Assembly: GCA_023150295.1 (NCBI GenBank) | Contig: JAKLLE010000040.1 | Location: 1-33,638 of the forward strand | Direction: 5' to 3' | Length of the DNA stretch: 33,638 nt | Source of the DNA: Giesbergeria sp. | GTDB taxonomy: Bacteria; Pseudomonadota; Gammaproteobacteria; Burkholderiales; Burkholderiaceae_C | In this document: in pieces, positions 23,809-32,491 of the stretch | Position numbering within the stretch: the stretch's first letter is position 1 | Layout of the letters: the number at the start of each line of letters is the position of its first letter | Translations under genes and position numbers: made by a program | Notes under the pieces: generated by a model | The model's input: the letters and a program-made list of their open reading frames with translations, nothing else | Database searches by the model: none | What the model was told of the DNA's origin: nothing

Positions 23809-24735
23809 TCAGGCGGGCACCAGGGCCGGGCTGTCCACCAGCTCCAGGCCGGGGCGGCCATGCCAGTAGCCGTTGCAGCTTTGGTCGGGCATGAGGGGCT
23901 GGAGCTGGGCGCGCGCCTCGGGGCCGCTGAGCTGGCCCTTGCGCACGGCGTCGAACAGCGCCACCACTTCCGTCATGTGCTGGGACTGGGGGCTGATGCG
24001 CGCCACGGCCACGCCCATGCGCTGCATGCGCGGCAGTTCGTCAATCAGGTTGTGCACGCGTGCCGACTGCGTCTGGATGCCGTTGAGCACGAGGAACTCC
24101 TCGCTCTCGCGCGTCTTGAGCATCAGGCCGTCGGGGTGGTCCAGGCAGCTGAACTGGCAGTCGTCCTTGGGCAGGTTGCGCTGGCGTGCGGTGAAGCAGC
24201 GCGCCGAAAACGCCAGCGGCATGCGGCCGTAGGCAAACACCTCGGTCTGCAGGGACTGCGGGCCGTTCTGGATCAGGGCGGCCAGGTCTTCGTGCTTCAT
24301 CTCCAGCGGGGCCACCCAGCGCGTGGCGCCCAGCGAGGCCAGCCACTGCAGCGTGGGCAGGTTGTAGATGTTGAGGTGCATGCCGCCGGTGAAGGGGCGC
24401 TTGCCCGCCACGCGCTGCACGGCGCCCATGTCGCCCGCTTCCACCGGCCAGTCGGTGTTGGCCGTGACCTTGTGCATGGTGCTCACTTCCACGCCCGATT
24501 CGAGCAGCACCTGCGTGGACAGCACGGCCTCCTTGCCCGATGAGCGCATCAGCTCGGCGATGTCGATCCAGTCCTGCAGGCGCAGCTCCTTGCGGCGCGA
24601 GCAGACGGTTTCGCCGAGGTAGACGATATCCACGGCCGTGGCGGCCATGGCCTCGTAGAAGTCGAAGTAGGTCTGGCGCGACCAGTAGTACTGCGGCGCG
24701 CCCAGGGACAGTTTCAGGGTGGGGGTGTTCATCAT
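23809..24735 (-). CDS. ubiV: O2-independent ubiquinone hydroxylase subunit UbiV (U32 family)
   Basis: This 308-residue U32-peptidase-like protein has [4Fe-4S] cysteines Cys45 (LGETVCSRR), Cys180, Cys193 and Cys197 (ARCFTARQRNLPKDDCQFSC). The last three have the spacing of E. coli UbiV. UbiU and UbiV form a complex that hydroxylates ubiquinone precursors without O2, using prephenate as oxygen donor in known cases. The start overlaps the ubiU stop by 4 bp (ATGA), which fits an obligate heterodimer. Gene order ubiU-ubiV-ubiT on one strand supports the assignment. Confidence 0.94.
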   Translation of the reverse strand: MMNTPTLKLSLGAPQYYWSRQTYFDFYEAMAATAVDIVYLGETVCSRRKELRLQDWIDIAELMRSSGKEAVLSTQVLLESGVEVSTMHKVTANTDWPVEAGDMGAVQRVAGKRPFTGGMHLNIYNLPTLQWLASLGATRWVAPLEMKHEDLAALIQNGPQSLQTEVFAYGRMPLAFSARCFTARQRNLPKDDCQFSCLDHPDGLMLKTRESEEFLVLNGIQTQSARVHNLIDELPRMQRMGVAVARISPQSQHMTEVVALFDAVRKGQLSGPEARAQLQPLMPDQSCNGYWHGRPGLELVDSPALVPA

Positions 24736-25784
24736 TTCCAGGGGCGGTGGTAGGCGCCCAGGGTGTGCTGCTGGCCTTCGGCCACCTGATCCAGGCTGGC
24801 CATCCAGGCGGTTTTGGGGGCGTAGCGCAGGCGGTCGGCCTGGCAGCTGTCGATGGCTTCGCGCCAGACCTTGGTGACCTGCGACACATAGGCCGGGCTG
24901 CGCTGGCGCCCCTCAATCTTGACGGCGCGCACGCCCATTTTCATGAGCTGGGGCAGCAGCTCCAGCGTGTTCAGGCTGGTGGGCTCCTCGATGGCGTAGT
25001 AGTTCTCGTCCTCGCCCACGTCAAAACGGCCCTTGCACAGCGTGGGGTAGCCCGCGTTCTCGCCGGGGCCGTAGCGGTCGATCAGCACGCCGCCCAGGCG
25101 CGACTCCAGGCCCTTGGGCGTTTCCTGCCAGCGCACCGCCTTGGCGGGCGAGCACACGCCGTGGGTGTTGGGCGACTCGCCCGTCACGTAGGACGAGAGC
25201 GCACAGCGGCCTTCGACCATCACGCACAGGCTGCCGAAGCCGAACACCTCGATCTCGACCGGGGTGTTGTCGATCACGCGCTGCACCTGCTCCACGGCCA
25301 GCACGCGCGGCAGCACGGCGCGCACGATGCCGAACTGCTCGCGGTAAAAGTTGATGGCGTCGGCGCTGGTGGCCGAGCCCTGCACCGACAGGTGCAGGCG
25401 CAGCTTGGGGTGGTGCTGCGCGCCGTACTGCATGAGGCCGGGGTCGGCCAGGATGACGGCGTCCATGCCCAGGTCCACCGCCTTGTCCATGGCGGCGCGC
25501 CAGGGCTCGGGGTTGGCGGCCTGCGGGTAGGTGTTGAGCGCCATGAACACCTTGCGCCCGCGCTGGTGCGCGTACTGGATGCCGTTGGCGATGGCGGCTT
25601 CGTCGAAATTGAGCCCGGCAAAGTTGCGCGCATTGGTGGCGTCGCGCAGGCCCAGGTACACGCAGCTGGCGCCCGCGTCCACGGCGGCCTTGAGCGCGGG
25701 CAGGCTGCCTGCGGGGCAGACCAGTTCGAACGGGGGCGCGGCCTCGGGGGCTGCGCCGTCGGTGGGGGAAGTGTGGGTTTGCAT
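24732..25784 (-). CDS. ubiU: O2-independent ubiquinone hydroxylase subunit UbiU (U32 family)
   Basis: This 350-residue protein carries the [4Fe-4S] cysteines Cys187, Cys194, Cys211 and Cys250. The spacing (7, 17, 39) is the same as that recalled for E. coli UbiU (169, 176, 193, 232). The U32 signature region is EVFGFGSLCVMVEGRCALSSY. The ATG at 25784 adds an 18-residue Pro/Ala-rich leader before FELVCPAGSLPALKAAVDAGA; the rest matches the usual length of about 331. Longer in-frame starts would run into the divergent MFS gene and are not used. An FNR/ANR-type box lies about 90 bp upstream. Confidence 0.94.
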   Translation of the reverse strand: MQTHTSPTDGAAPEAAPPFELVCPAGSLPALKAAVDAGASCVYLGLRDATNARNFAGLNFDEAAIANGIQYAHQRGRKVFMALNTYPQAANPEPWRAAMDKAVDLGMDAVILADPGLMQYGAQHHPKLRLHLSVQGSATSADAINFYREQFGIVRAVLPRVLAVEQVQRVIDNTPVEIEVFGFGSLCVMVEGRCALSSYVTGESPNTHGVCSPAKAVRWQETPKGLESRLGGVLIDRYGPGENAGYPTLCKGRFDVGEDENYYAIEEPTSLNTLELLPQLMKMGVRAVKIEGRQRSPAYVSQVTKVWREAIDSCQADRLRYAPKTAWMASLDQVAEGQQHTLGAYHRPWK

Positions 25785-25838
25785 GCGGTCGAAAAACACG
25801 GACGCGGGCGGCCCGGCAGGCACCATCGCGCAGGGTGA

Positions 25839-25880
25839 ACCATACGCCCCTTCGCCCAATAGGGGCATGATCCAGGTCAA
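25839..25880 (-). promoter_or_regulatory. FNR/ANR-type box with class II promoter for ubiU-ubiV-ubiT
   Basis: On the minus strand TTGACCTGGATCAT occupies 25880-25867, matching TTGAY-N4-RTCAA except at the last position. A -10-like TATGGT at 25844-25839 gives a start near 25832, placing the box centre (25873.5) 41.5 bp upstream. This is the same geometry as the site in front of the respiratory operon. The box also lies 75 bp upstream of the divergent MFS gene and could affect it. Confidence 0.7.
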
Positions 25881-25953
25881 GCAGTGCTGCGCCGCCGCAG
25901 GGGCGGGCAGGCGCACAATGCGCGATTGCCGCGCGTGCTCTCCGGACTCTCCC

Positions 25954-27117
25954 ATGAACAAGAACCTGTGGTTGCTGGCGCTGTGCCAGGGCCTTTTCCT
26001 GACCAACAACGTCGTCTTCATCGCCATCAACGGCCTGGTGGGCCTGCAACTGGCGCCCTATGGCTGGATGGCCACCCTGCCCGTGATGGGCTATGTGGTG
26101 GGCGGCGCGCTGGCCACCGGGTTGGTGGCGCGCACGCAGCAGCGCTGGGGGCGCCAGGTGTCGTTCCAGATCGGGCTGGCCGTGGCGCTGGTGTCGGCCC
26201 TGGCCGGGGCCTGGGCGGTGTTCAGCGGCAACTTCTGGCTGCTGTGTGCGGCCACGGTGGTGGCGGGCTACTACAGCGCCAACGGGCAGTTGTACCGCTT
26301 TGCCGCTGCCGAGCTGGCGGCGCCCGCCTTTCGCGACAAGGCCATCTCGCTGGTGCTGGCCGGGGGCCTGCTGGGCGCCGTGGCCGGGCCCAACCTGGCC
26401 AGCCACACGCGCACGCTGCTGGCCGTGCCTTTTGCCGGGGCCTATGTGGCGCTGGCGGCGGTGGCGCTGCTGTCCATGCTGTGCATGGCGGCCATCCGCT
26501 TTGACGCGCCGCCGCCGCGCACCGCTGCCAGCACGCGCGCCGGGCGCAGCGTGGGCCAGTTGATGCGCGAGCCCGCCTTTCTGGTGGCCACGCTGGGCGC
26601 CGCGCTGGGCTATGGGGTGATGAACCTGCTCATGGCCGCCACGCCGCTGGCCATGCAGGTGTGCGGCTACGCGTTCGACGACGCCGCGCTGGTGCTGGAG
26701 TGGCATGTGATCGGCATGTTCGCGCCGGGCTTCTTCACCGGCCACCTGATCCAGCGCCTGGGCGTGCTGCCGGTGATGGGGGCGGGCGTGCTGCTCAACC
26801 TGGCCTGCGTGGCCGTGGCGCTGATGGGCGTGGACCTGCACCACTTCGGCATTGCGCTGTTCCTGCTGGGCGTGGGCTGGAACTTCCTGTTCACCGGCAG
26901 CACCACGCTGTCGCTGCAGGCCTACCGCCCTGAAGAAAAAGACCGCGCGCAGGCGGCCATCAACTTTTTTGTGTTTGCCACCATGGCGCTCACGTCCTTT
27001 GCCTCGGGCGCGCTGGTCACCACGCAGGGCTGGACGCTGCTGAACTACGGTTCGCTGGTACCTATCGCCCTCACTGGCCTGGCCGTGCTGTGGCTGGCCT
27101 TGCGGCGCAAGGCCTAA
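25954..27117 (+). CDS. MFS transporter
   Basis: This 387-residue protein has about 12 transmembrane helices and little outside the membrane except the central loop (about 180-205: FDAPPPRTAASTRAGRS) joining the two six-helix halves. The start MNKNLWLLALCQGLFLTNNV is taken at ATG 25954. Substrate cannot be read; it lacks the nitrate/nitrite-porter signature, so NarK is not supported despite the respiratory setting. PEEKDRAQAAINFFVFATMALTSFASG near the C-terminus is a pattern often seen in YcaD/YfkF-like drug or metabolite exporters. It diverges from ubiU across the FNR-type box. Confidence 0.85.
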   Translation: MNKNLWLLALCQGLFLTNNVVFIAINGLVGLQLAPYGWMATLPVMGYVVGGALATGLVARTQQRWGRQVSFQIGLAVALVSALAGAWAVFSGNFWLLCAATVVAGYYSANGQLYRFAAAELAAPAFRDKAISLVLAGGLLGAVAGPNLASHTRTLLAVPFAGAYVALAAVALLSMLCMAAIRFDAPPPRTAASTRAGRSVGQLMREPAFLVATLGAALGYGVMNLLMAATPLAMQVCGYAFDDAALVLEWHVIGMFAPGFFTGHLIQRLGVLPVMGAGVLLNLACVAVALMGVDLHHFGIALFLLGVGWNFLFTGSTTLSLQAYRPEEKDRAQAAINFFVFATMALTSFASGALVTTQGWTLLNYGSLVPIALTGLAVLWLALRRKA

Positions 27118-27118
27118 T

Positions 27119-27172
27119 TGCTATTATTTTGATAGCTACTGGCGCTTGATGGACGGGCGCCAGAGGCTAAAA
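27119..27172. repeat. dispersed intergenic repeat, copy D (best preserved)
   Basis: The copy contains hairpin 1 GCTAT-N7-ATAGC, then hairpin 2 CTGGCGC-N11-GCGCCAG, then AGGCTAAAAAA. It fills the whole gap between the convergent MFS and hydrolase genes and could terminate transcription from both sides. Confidence 0.8.
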
Positions 27173-27176
27173 AACC

Positions 27177-28064
27177 TTAAACCTTTGCCCGGCACTGCTG
27201 CTGCAGCCACTGCCGCAGCAGCGCAAACACCGGCGCGGCCAATTCCGGGCTTTCGTTGAACAGCTCGTGGTACAGGCCGTCAAAGCACTGGCTGCGCACG
27301 CGCGCGCTGGGCGCGGCGGCGGCAAAGGCGCGGCTGCCTGCGGGCTGCACCAGGCGGTCGGCGCCGGCCCACATCAACAGCGTGGGCACGCTCCAGTGCG
27401 CGGCGCGGGCCAGGGTGGCCGGGCCACCCTCGGCAATGAACTGGGCCAGGCGCGCGCTGATGCGGTCGTGGCACAGCGGGTCGGCCACATAGGCATCAAC
27501 CACCGCGCGGTCGTGCGAGATGGCCTCCACCTGCAGCCCGTTGCCGATGCGCAGGTTGGGGGCAATGCGCGGCAGCGTGCCCAGCAGCAGCTTTTGCACG
27601 GCATTGAGTCCGGGGTCCAGCGCAGGGGAAGACAGCACCAGCGCATCCACCGGCCGCAGGTGCAGCGACACAAAGCGCGCCGCCACCAGCCCGCCCATGC
27701 TGTGGCCCAGCAGCACCAGCGGCAGGCCCTTGGGCGTGTGCGAGCGCGCGGCGTCCACCATGTCGGCCAGGTCTTCCAGCAGGCGCATGGGGTGGGTCAA
27801 GCCACCGCGCGGGCCGCCGGACTGGCCGTGGCCGTACTGGTCGAATGCGCGCACGGCAAAGCCCCACGCGTTCAGGCGCCGGGCCGTGGCGTCGTAGCGC
27901 CCCGCGTGCTCGCCCAGCCCGTGCACGATGAGCACCGTGCCGCGCTGGGGCTCGTCCTCGGCCAGGGGCCAGTCGTACACGGCGATGTTCTCGCCGTCGC
28001 TGGCGGTAAAGGCGCTCAGGGTGTAGGCGGGGGAGGTGGATTCGGTGTCGGTGGTCTCAACCAT
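27177..28064 (-). CDS. alpha/beta hydrolase, monoacylglycerol lipase / lysophospholipase type
   Basis: This 295-residue cytoplasmic enzyme has the oxyanion-hole motif VHGLGEHAGRY (residues 48-57), the nucleophile elbow GHSMGG with Ser122, the acid Asp236 (WAGADRLV) and the base His266 (GLYHELFNE). The HGxGEHxxRY and GLYHELFNE motifs are those of bacterial monoglyceride lipases and PldB-like proteins. The cap domain lies between residues 140 and 220. No partner gene is evident: the neighbours are a convergent transporter and, behind it, the tct/abrB operon on the same strand. Confidence 0.9.
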   Translation of the reverse strand: MVETTDTESTSPAYTLSAFTASDGENIAVYDWPLAEDEPQRGTVLIVHGLGEHAGRYDATARRLNAWGFAVRAFDQYGHGQSGGPRGGLTHPMRLLEDLADMVDAARSHTPKGLPLVLLGHSMGGLVAARFVSLHLRPVDALVLSSPALDPGLNAVQKLLLGTLPRIAPNLRIGNGLQVEAISHDRAVVDAYVADPLCHDRISARLAQFIAEGGPATLARAAHWSVPTLLMWAGADRLVQPAGSRAFAAAAPSARVRSQCFDGLYHELFNESPELAAPVFALLRQWLQQQCRAKV

Positions 28065-28097
28065 GGTGCGGCAGGGGCTGGGCGGTACTGAAGCGCA

Positions 28098-29162
28098 TCA
28101 TAGAGGAGGCTTGCCCACCCCGCGGCCATGTGCCAAGGCGCGGCTCACGGCAGGCCCCACCACCAGCACGATGAGAAAGCGCGCCAGCTGCATGGCCATG
28201 ACAAAGCCCGTGTCCACCGTGCTGGTGGCGGCGATCACAGCCATGGAGTCGGCCCCGCCGGGGCAGGTGGCCAAAAAGGCGCTCAGCGGGTCCATGCCCG
28301 TGCCCAGCACCAGCGCGGTGGCCGTGGCCAGGCCCACCAGCATCAACAGGGCGATGCACAGCAGCACCTGCGGCAGGGTGCGCAGCGCGTGCAGCGCAAT
28401 GGCGTGGGTAAAGCGCAGGCCCACGCTCCAGCCCAGCACGGCATAGGCCAGGCCCATGAGCGCGGGGGGCAGCGCAGGCTCCAGCCCCCACAGGCCCTGC
28501 ACCAGCGCCGTGCCCAGCAGCGGCAGCACCAGCGCGCCACCGGGCAGGGGCACGCGGGGTGCCAGCAGCACGCCGCCCAGCACCAGCGCCGCCGTGGTGG
28601 CCAGGCCGCTGGCGCTGGCACCGGCCCACAGCGCGGTGCTGGCCGTGCCCTCGGGCGCAGGCCCGAGCACGGCGCGCGCCACCAGGGCAGACACCAGGGT
28701 CACCACCAGCACGCGGGTGTACTGCATGAAGGCCACCAGCCGGGCGTCGGCGCCGTAGTCTTCGGCCATGACCACCATGGCGGTGGCGGCGCCGGGCGTC
28801 ATGCCCCACAAGGCGGTGGTGCCGGGCATGACCTGGCGGCGCATGAGCCACACGCCCAGTGCGGTGCTGACCCCGATGAGCAGCACGGTGGCACCCAGGA
28901 ACATCGGCCAGTCCTTCGCCACCGAACCCAGGTGCTGCGGCTGTAGGCTGTGGCCCATGAGGCAGCCCATGAGCCCCTGCGCAAGCGCAAACACCGGGCG
29001 CGGCACCGCCAGCGCCGTGCCACGCAGGGCCAGCGCCATGCCGACGATCATGCAACCCAGCAGCACGGCGGCGGGCACGTGCAGGGCCAGCAGCAGCGCC
29101 GCCAGCAGTGCACTGCCCAGGGCCAGCACGGCCCAGTGCGCCAGCGTGGAGCGCAGCGCCAT
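28098..29162 (-). CDS. AbrB-family (ammonia monooxygenase-like) membrane protein
   Basis: This 354-residue protein has about 10 helices in two related halves, each with a GMTPGAATAMVVMAEDYG- or CPGGADSMAVIAA-like loop (about residues 140-157 and 305-317). This is the PF05145-type family often mislabelled as a transcriptional regulator. Function is unproven; several members are predicted transporters. The ATG at 29162 overlaps the tctA stop by 4 bp, so it belongs to the tricarboxylate transporter operon as its last gene. Confidence 0.85.
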   Translation of the reverse strand: MALRSTLAHWAVLALGSALLAALLLALHVPAAVLLGCMIVGMALALRGTALAVPRPVFALAQGLMGCLMGHSLQPQHLGSVAKDWPMFLGATVLLIGVSTALGVWLMRRQVMPGTTALWGMTPGAATAMVVMAEDYGADARLVAFMQYTRVLVVTLVSALVARAVLGPAPEGTASTALWAGASASGLATTAALVLGGVLLAPRVPLPGGALVLPLLGTALVQGLWGLEPALPPALMGLAYAVLGWSVGLRFTHAIALHALRTLPQVLLCIALLMLVGLATATALVLGTGMDPLSAFLATCPGGADSMAVIAATSTVDTGFVMAMQLARFLIVLVVGPAVSRALAHGRGVGKPPL

Positions 29163-30673
29163 CAGGCTGCGGCCACGGCCACCGGGCTGCGCCGCCCAAA
29201 GCGCCGGTACAGCGGCGGCACCAGCAGCATGGCGGTCACGCCTACCCACAGGCCGATGGCTATGGGGCTGCCCCACAGAATGGACAGCTCGCCATTGGTG
29301 ATGGACAGGGCACGGCGCAGGTTCTGCTCCATCATGTCGCCCAGCACAAAGCCCAGAATCAGCGGCGCCATGGGCACCCCGGCCTTGCGCAGCAGGTAGC
29401 CCACCACGCCCAGCGCCACCATCAGCACCAGGTCAAAGGTGGTGGCGTGGATGGCATACACCCCCACCGCACTGATGGCCAGAATGCCCGGCACCAGAAT
29501 CCAGTTGGGCAGCGCCAGCATGCGCGTGAACAGGCCGATCATCGGAATGTTCATGATGAGCAGCAGCACATTGCACACCGCCATGGAGGCAATCAGCCCC
29601 CACACCAGCCCCGGCTGCTGGGTGAACAGCGCAGGTCCTGGCGTGATGTTGTAGAGCGACAGCGCCCCCACCATCACCGCCGTGGTACCCGAGCCCGGCA
29701 CGCCCAGCGTGAGCATGGGCACAAACGAGCCGTTGGCCGAAGAGTTGTTGGCCGCCTCGGGCGCGGCCACGCCGCGGATGTCGCCCTTGCCGAAGGTGCC
29801 CTCGGTGTCGGTCAGGCGCTTTTCCATGGTGTAGGCCATGGCGCTGGCAATGGTGGCGCCCGCGCCGGGCAGCACGCCCACAAAAAAGCCCAGCACCGAG
29901 GAGCGCACCGTGCCCCACCAGGTCAGCGCCAGCTCGGCGCGGTTGAACATATTGCGCCCCAGCGCGCGGATGGCGGGCACCTGGCCCAGGTGCTGCTCCA
30001 GCATGAGCAAAATCTCGCTCACCGAAAACAGGCCAATGACCACCGCCACAAACTGGATGCCGTCGGACAGGTGCACGCTGTCAAACGTGAAGCGGTACAC
30101 GCCCGAGTTGCTGTCCAGCCCCACGGTGGAGAGCGACAGGCCCAGCACGGCGGCCAGCACCGCCTTCATGGGCGCGTCGCCCATCAGCCCGGTGATGCAG
30201 GCAAAGGCAAAGCACATCAGCGCAAAGTACTCTGCCGGGCCAAAGGCCAACGCCCACTGCGCCAGCCAGGGCGCGGCAATCACGATGCCGATGAAGGCCA
30301 CGAAGGAGCCGATGAAGGACGACCACGCCGAGATCGACAGCGCCACCCCGGCCTGGCCCTTGACCGCCATGGGGTAGCCGTCCACCGCCGTCATGATGGC
30401 CCCGGCGTCGCCCGGCACGTTGATGAGGATGGACGAAATGCGCCCGCCAAACTCGCAGCCGATGTACACGGCGGTGAGCAAAATCAGCGCCGACTCGGGC
30501 GGCAGCTTGAGCGCAAACGCCAGCGGCATGAGGATGGCCACGCCGTTGATGGGCCCCAGCCCCGGCAGCATGCCCACCACCGTGCCGATGAAGGAGCCGA
30601 TCAGCCCCAGCAACAGGTTGACCGGCGCCAGCGCCACGCCAAAGCCCTGCAGCAGATGTTCCAGCGTATTCAT
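29162..30673 (-). CDS. tctA: tripartite tricarboxylate transporter, large permease TctA
   Basis: This 503-residue protein has about 11-12 helices. The N-terminal signature [18 protein letters not shown] (residues about 30-47) and its repeat [20 protein letters not shown] in the second half are typical of Tct[18 protein letters not shown] and [31 protein letters not shown] are family blocks near the C-terminus. It forms the membrane channel with TctB and takes substrate from TctC, probably driven by the proton or sodium gradient. It starts 1 bp after the tctB stop. Confidence 0.94.
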   Translation of the reverse strand: MNTLEHLLQGFGVALAPVNLLLGLIGSFIGTVVGMLPGLGPINGVAILMPLAFALKLPPESALILLTAVYIGCEFGGRISSILINVPGDAGAIMTAVDGYPMAVKGQAGVALSISAWSSFIGSFVAFIGIVIAAPWLAQWALAFGPAEYFALMCFAFACITGLMGDAPMKAVLAAVLGLSLSTVGLDSNSGVYRFTFDSVHLSDGIQFVAVVIGLFSVSEILLMLEQHLGQVPAIRALGRNMFNRAELALTWWGTVRSSVLGFFVGVLPGAGATIASAMAYTMEKRLTDTEGTFGKGDIRGVAAPEAANNSSANGSFVPMLTLGVPGSGTTAVMVGALSLYNITPGPALFTQQPGLVWGLIASMAVCNVLLLIMNIPMIGLFTRMLALPNWILVPGILAISAVGVYAIHATTFDLVLMVALGVVGYLLRKAGVPMAPLILGFVLGDMMEQNLRRALSITNGELSILWGSPIAIGLWVGVTAMLLVPPLYRRFGRRSPVAVAAA

Positions 30674-30674
30674 G

Positions 30675-31145
30675 TCAGCGCCCTCCCAATGCAAACGACA
30701 GCACGCCCGTGGGCAGGATCACGTCGAACAACTTGTCAAACAGGAAAAACAGCCCCAGCCCCAGGCTTAAGCCCGTGGCCAGCAGCGGCAGGGGCCGCCC
30801 GCCAAAGCAGCGGCCCACGGGCACCGTCATCAGCGCCGTGGCCAGCACAAAGCCCAGCCACTGGAACAGCAGGGCGTAGGCCAGCATGGCGCCCACCGTC
30901 AGCGCCAGCGGCAGGCCCATGCCGCCGTGGGTGGCGCCCTGCGCAGCGCCCGCCTCCGGCGCCGCAGCCCGCGTGGGGCGCAGCGCCAGCCACAGCCCGG
31001 CCAGCGCCAGCACCGCCGCCAGCAGCGTGGGAAAGGCGCGCGGCCCCACCGGCTCGTAAGAGATCTCGGCGGCATAGCCATGCGCGGCCCAGGCCATGGC
31101 GCCAGCCAGCAGCACGCACAGCACGCCCAGAATGCGGTCAGCCAT
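30675..31145 (-). CDS. tctB: tripartite tricarboxylate transporter, small permease TctB
   Basis: This 156-residue protein has four predicted helices, with the Gly/Pro-rich GPRAFPTLLAAVLALAGL segment after helix 1 (about residues 33-50). The fourth helix is GLGLFFLFDKLFDVILPTGVL. Its size and topology are those of TctB, the small membrane partner of TctA. The gene is separated from tctC by a 71-bp gap carrying a copy of the dispersed repeat, and touches tctA. Confidence 0.9.
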   Translation of the reverse strand: MADRILGVLCVLLAGAMAWAAHGYAAEISYEPVGPRAFPTLLAAVLALAGLWLALRPTRAAAPEAGAAQGATHGGMGLPLALTVGAMLAYALLFQWLGFVLATALMTVPVGRCFGGRPLPLLATGLSLGLGLFFLFDKLFDVILPTGVLSFALGGR

Positions 31146-31157
31146 GATGTACTCCTA

Positions 31158-31205
31158 AAGTGATAGCTATTTGCGCAATGAATACGCGGGCTAGAGGCAT
31201 ATTTG
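31158..31205. repeat. dispersed intergenic repeat, copy E
   Basis: TGATAGCTATTTGCGCAATG, followed by AATACGCGGGCTAGAGGCA, keeps the order of copy D (TGATAGCTACTGGCGCTTGA and then CGCCAGAGGCTA), with a weakened second hairpin. It lies inside the operon between tctC and tctB, so it is transcribed and may lower downstream expression. Confidence 0.65.
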
Positions 31206-31216
31206 GCATGTATTTT

Positions 31217-32203
31217 TTACTGCACTACGCGCAGGTTGAAGTCGGCAGCCAATTGGCGGTAGGCCACCATGCGCTCCTTGATGAAAGCGTCCAGCTCCTT
31301 GCCGGTGAGCGCAAACTTGAACAGCCCGCGCTCGCCACGCAGCTTGTCGAAGGCGGGCGTAGCCATCATCTTGGTAAAGCTGTCGCTCCACACCTTGAAG
31401 TCCGCATCGCTCACCTTGGGGCCCATGTAGAAGCCGCGCACAATGGGCCACTGCACGTCAAAGCCCAGCTCCTTCATGGTGGGCACGGCGGCCAGGGGGC
31501 CTTCCAGGCGCTTGTCGGCCATCACCGCCAGCACGCGAATCTTGGCGCCCGCCTTCATCTGCTCCTCGGCCTCGGCGGCATCGCCCGAATACACCTGCAC
31601 GTGGCCGCCCTGCAGCGCCGTCATGGCCTCGCCACCGCCCTCAAACGCCACAAAGCGCATGCCCTTGGGATCCAGCCCCGTGGCGCGTGCCGTGAGTGCG
31701 GCCTTCATCCAGTCCTGGCTGCCCACGCTGCCCCCCGCGCCAAATACCACCTTGGACGGGTCGGCCTTGATGGCAGCCACCAGATCCTTGATGGACTTGA
31801 GCGGCGAACCCTCGGCCACGATCACCGCGCCGTAGTCCGTGCCCACGGCGGCCAGCCAGCGCACATCGTTCTCGTTGTAGCGGCCAAACTTGCCCTGCGC
31901 CAGGTTGAGCAGCGACCCGCCCGAGAACGCCACGATGGTGTTGTTCTCTGCCGGGCGCTGCGCCACGATGGCGTTGTATGCCACCGCACCAATGCCGCCA
32001 GGCATGTAGCTCACGCGCATGGGGTCGGCAATGTACTTGCCCTCGTGCAGCGCACCTTGCGCCAGCTTGCAGGTCAAATCGAACCCGCCGCCGGGCTTGG
32101 CCGGTGCAATGCACTCGGTCTTGTCCAGCGGCCCAGCCTGGGCCATGGAAGCGAGCAAGGCCGCAGCGGCGCCAAGCAAAGCAAAGGAAGTACGCAGTGT
32201 CAT
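31217..32203 (-). CDS. tctC: tricarboxylate transporter periplasmic binding protein TctC (Bug family)
   Basis: This 328-residue protein has a signal peptide of about 23 residues (TSFALLGAAAALLASMAQA). The Bug/TctC-type N-terminal ligand loop reads CIAPAKPGGGFDLTCKLAQG, and FGAGGSVGSQDWMKA lies in the second lobe. It has AGGAGA 6 nt before ATG 32203. It binds a carboxylate in the periplasm (citrate-type acids in named members; here unknown) and delivers it to TctA/TctB. It is the first gene of the operon, with a well-separated 288-bp upstream region. Confidence 0.9.
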   Translation of the reverse strand: MTLRTSFALLGAAAALLASMAQAGPLDKTECIAPAKPGGGFDLTCKLAQGALHEGKYIADPMRVSYMPGGIGAVAYNAIVAQRPAENNTIVAFSGGSLLNLAQGKFGRYNENDVRWLAAVGTDYGAVIVAEGSPLKSIKDLVAAIKADPSKVVFGAGGSVGSQDWMKAALTARATGLDPKGMRFVAFEGGGEAMTALQGGHVQVYSGDAAEAEEQMKAGAKIRVLAVMADKRLEGPLAAVPTMKELGFDVQWPIVRGFYMGPKVSDADFKVWSDSFTKMMATPAFDKLRGERGLFKFALTGKELDAFIKERMVAYRQLAADFNLRVVQ

Positions 32204-32491
32204 GGGGGTCTCCTGATGTGGTTTGACAAACCCCACTGCGGCCACAGCGCGCACCGGGGAGTGAGCACACTGTAGAAAACGGCGGCTTTCGGGCGGCTTT
32301 CAGAAATGGCAGGGAAATTTGGGGGTTTACCCTGGGTTTGAAGGGTGCCACAGGGCACGGTGGCACGGCTTGCGGGGGGCGGAGGGCGAGTGGCCTTGGC
32401 GCGCGAATGGACGGGCCAGTGGCAGGTGCCGACTCTGGCGTGGCGCAGAGGTTGCGCTGCCCAATGGCGGGAGGGCAGCGGAAGCGGTCAT
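32204..32491. other. intergenic region between tctC and the integron integrase
   Basis: This 288-bp stretch contains no credible gene. It should hold the tctC promoter, but no convincing -35/-10 pair stands out. No integron recombination core (GTTRRRY) or attC-like palindrome is visible. The strand next to intI is its 3' side. Confidence 0.5.

Noticed and set aside
25954-27117. NarK nitrate/nitrite porter
   Set aside because: The setting suggested it, but the nitrate-signature Gly-rich motifs and conserved arginine blocks of NarK were not seen.
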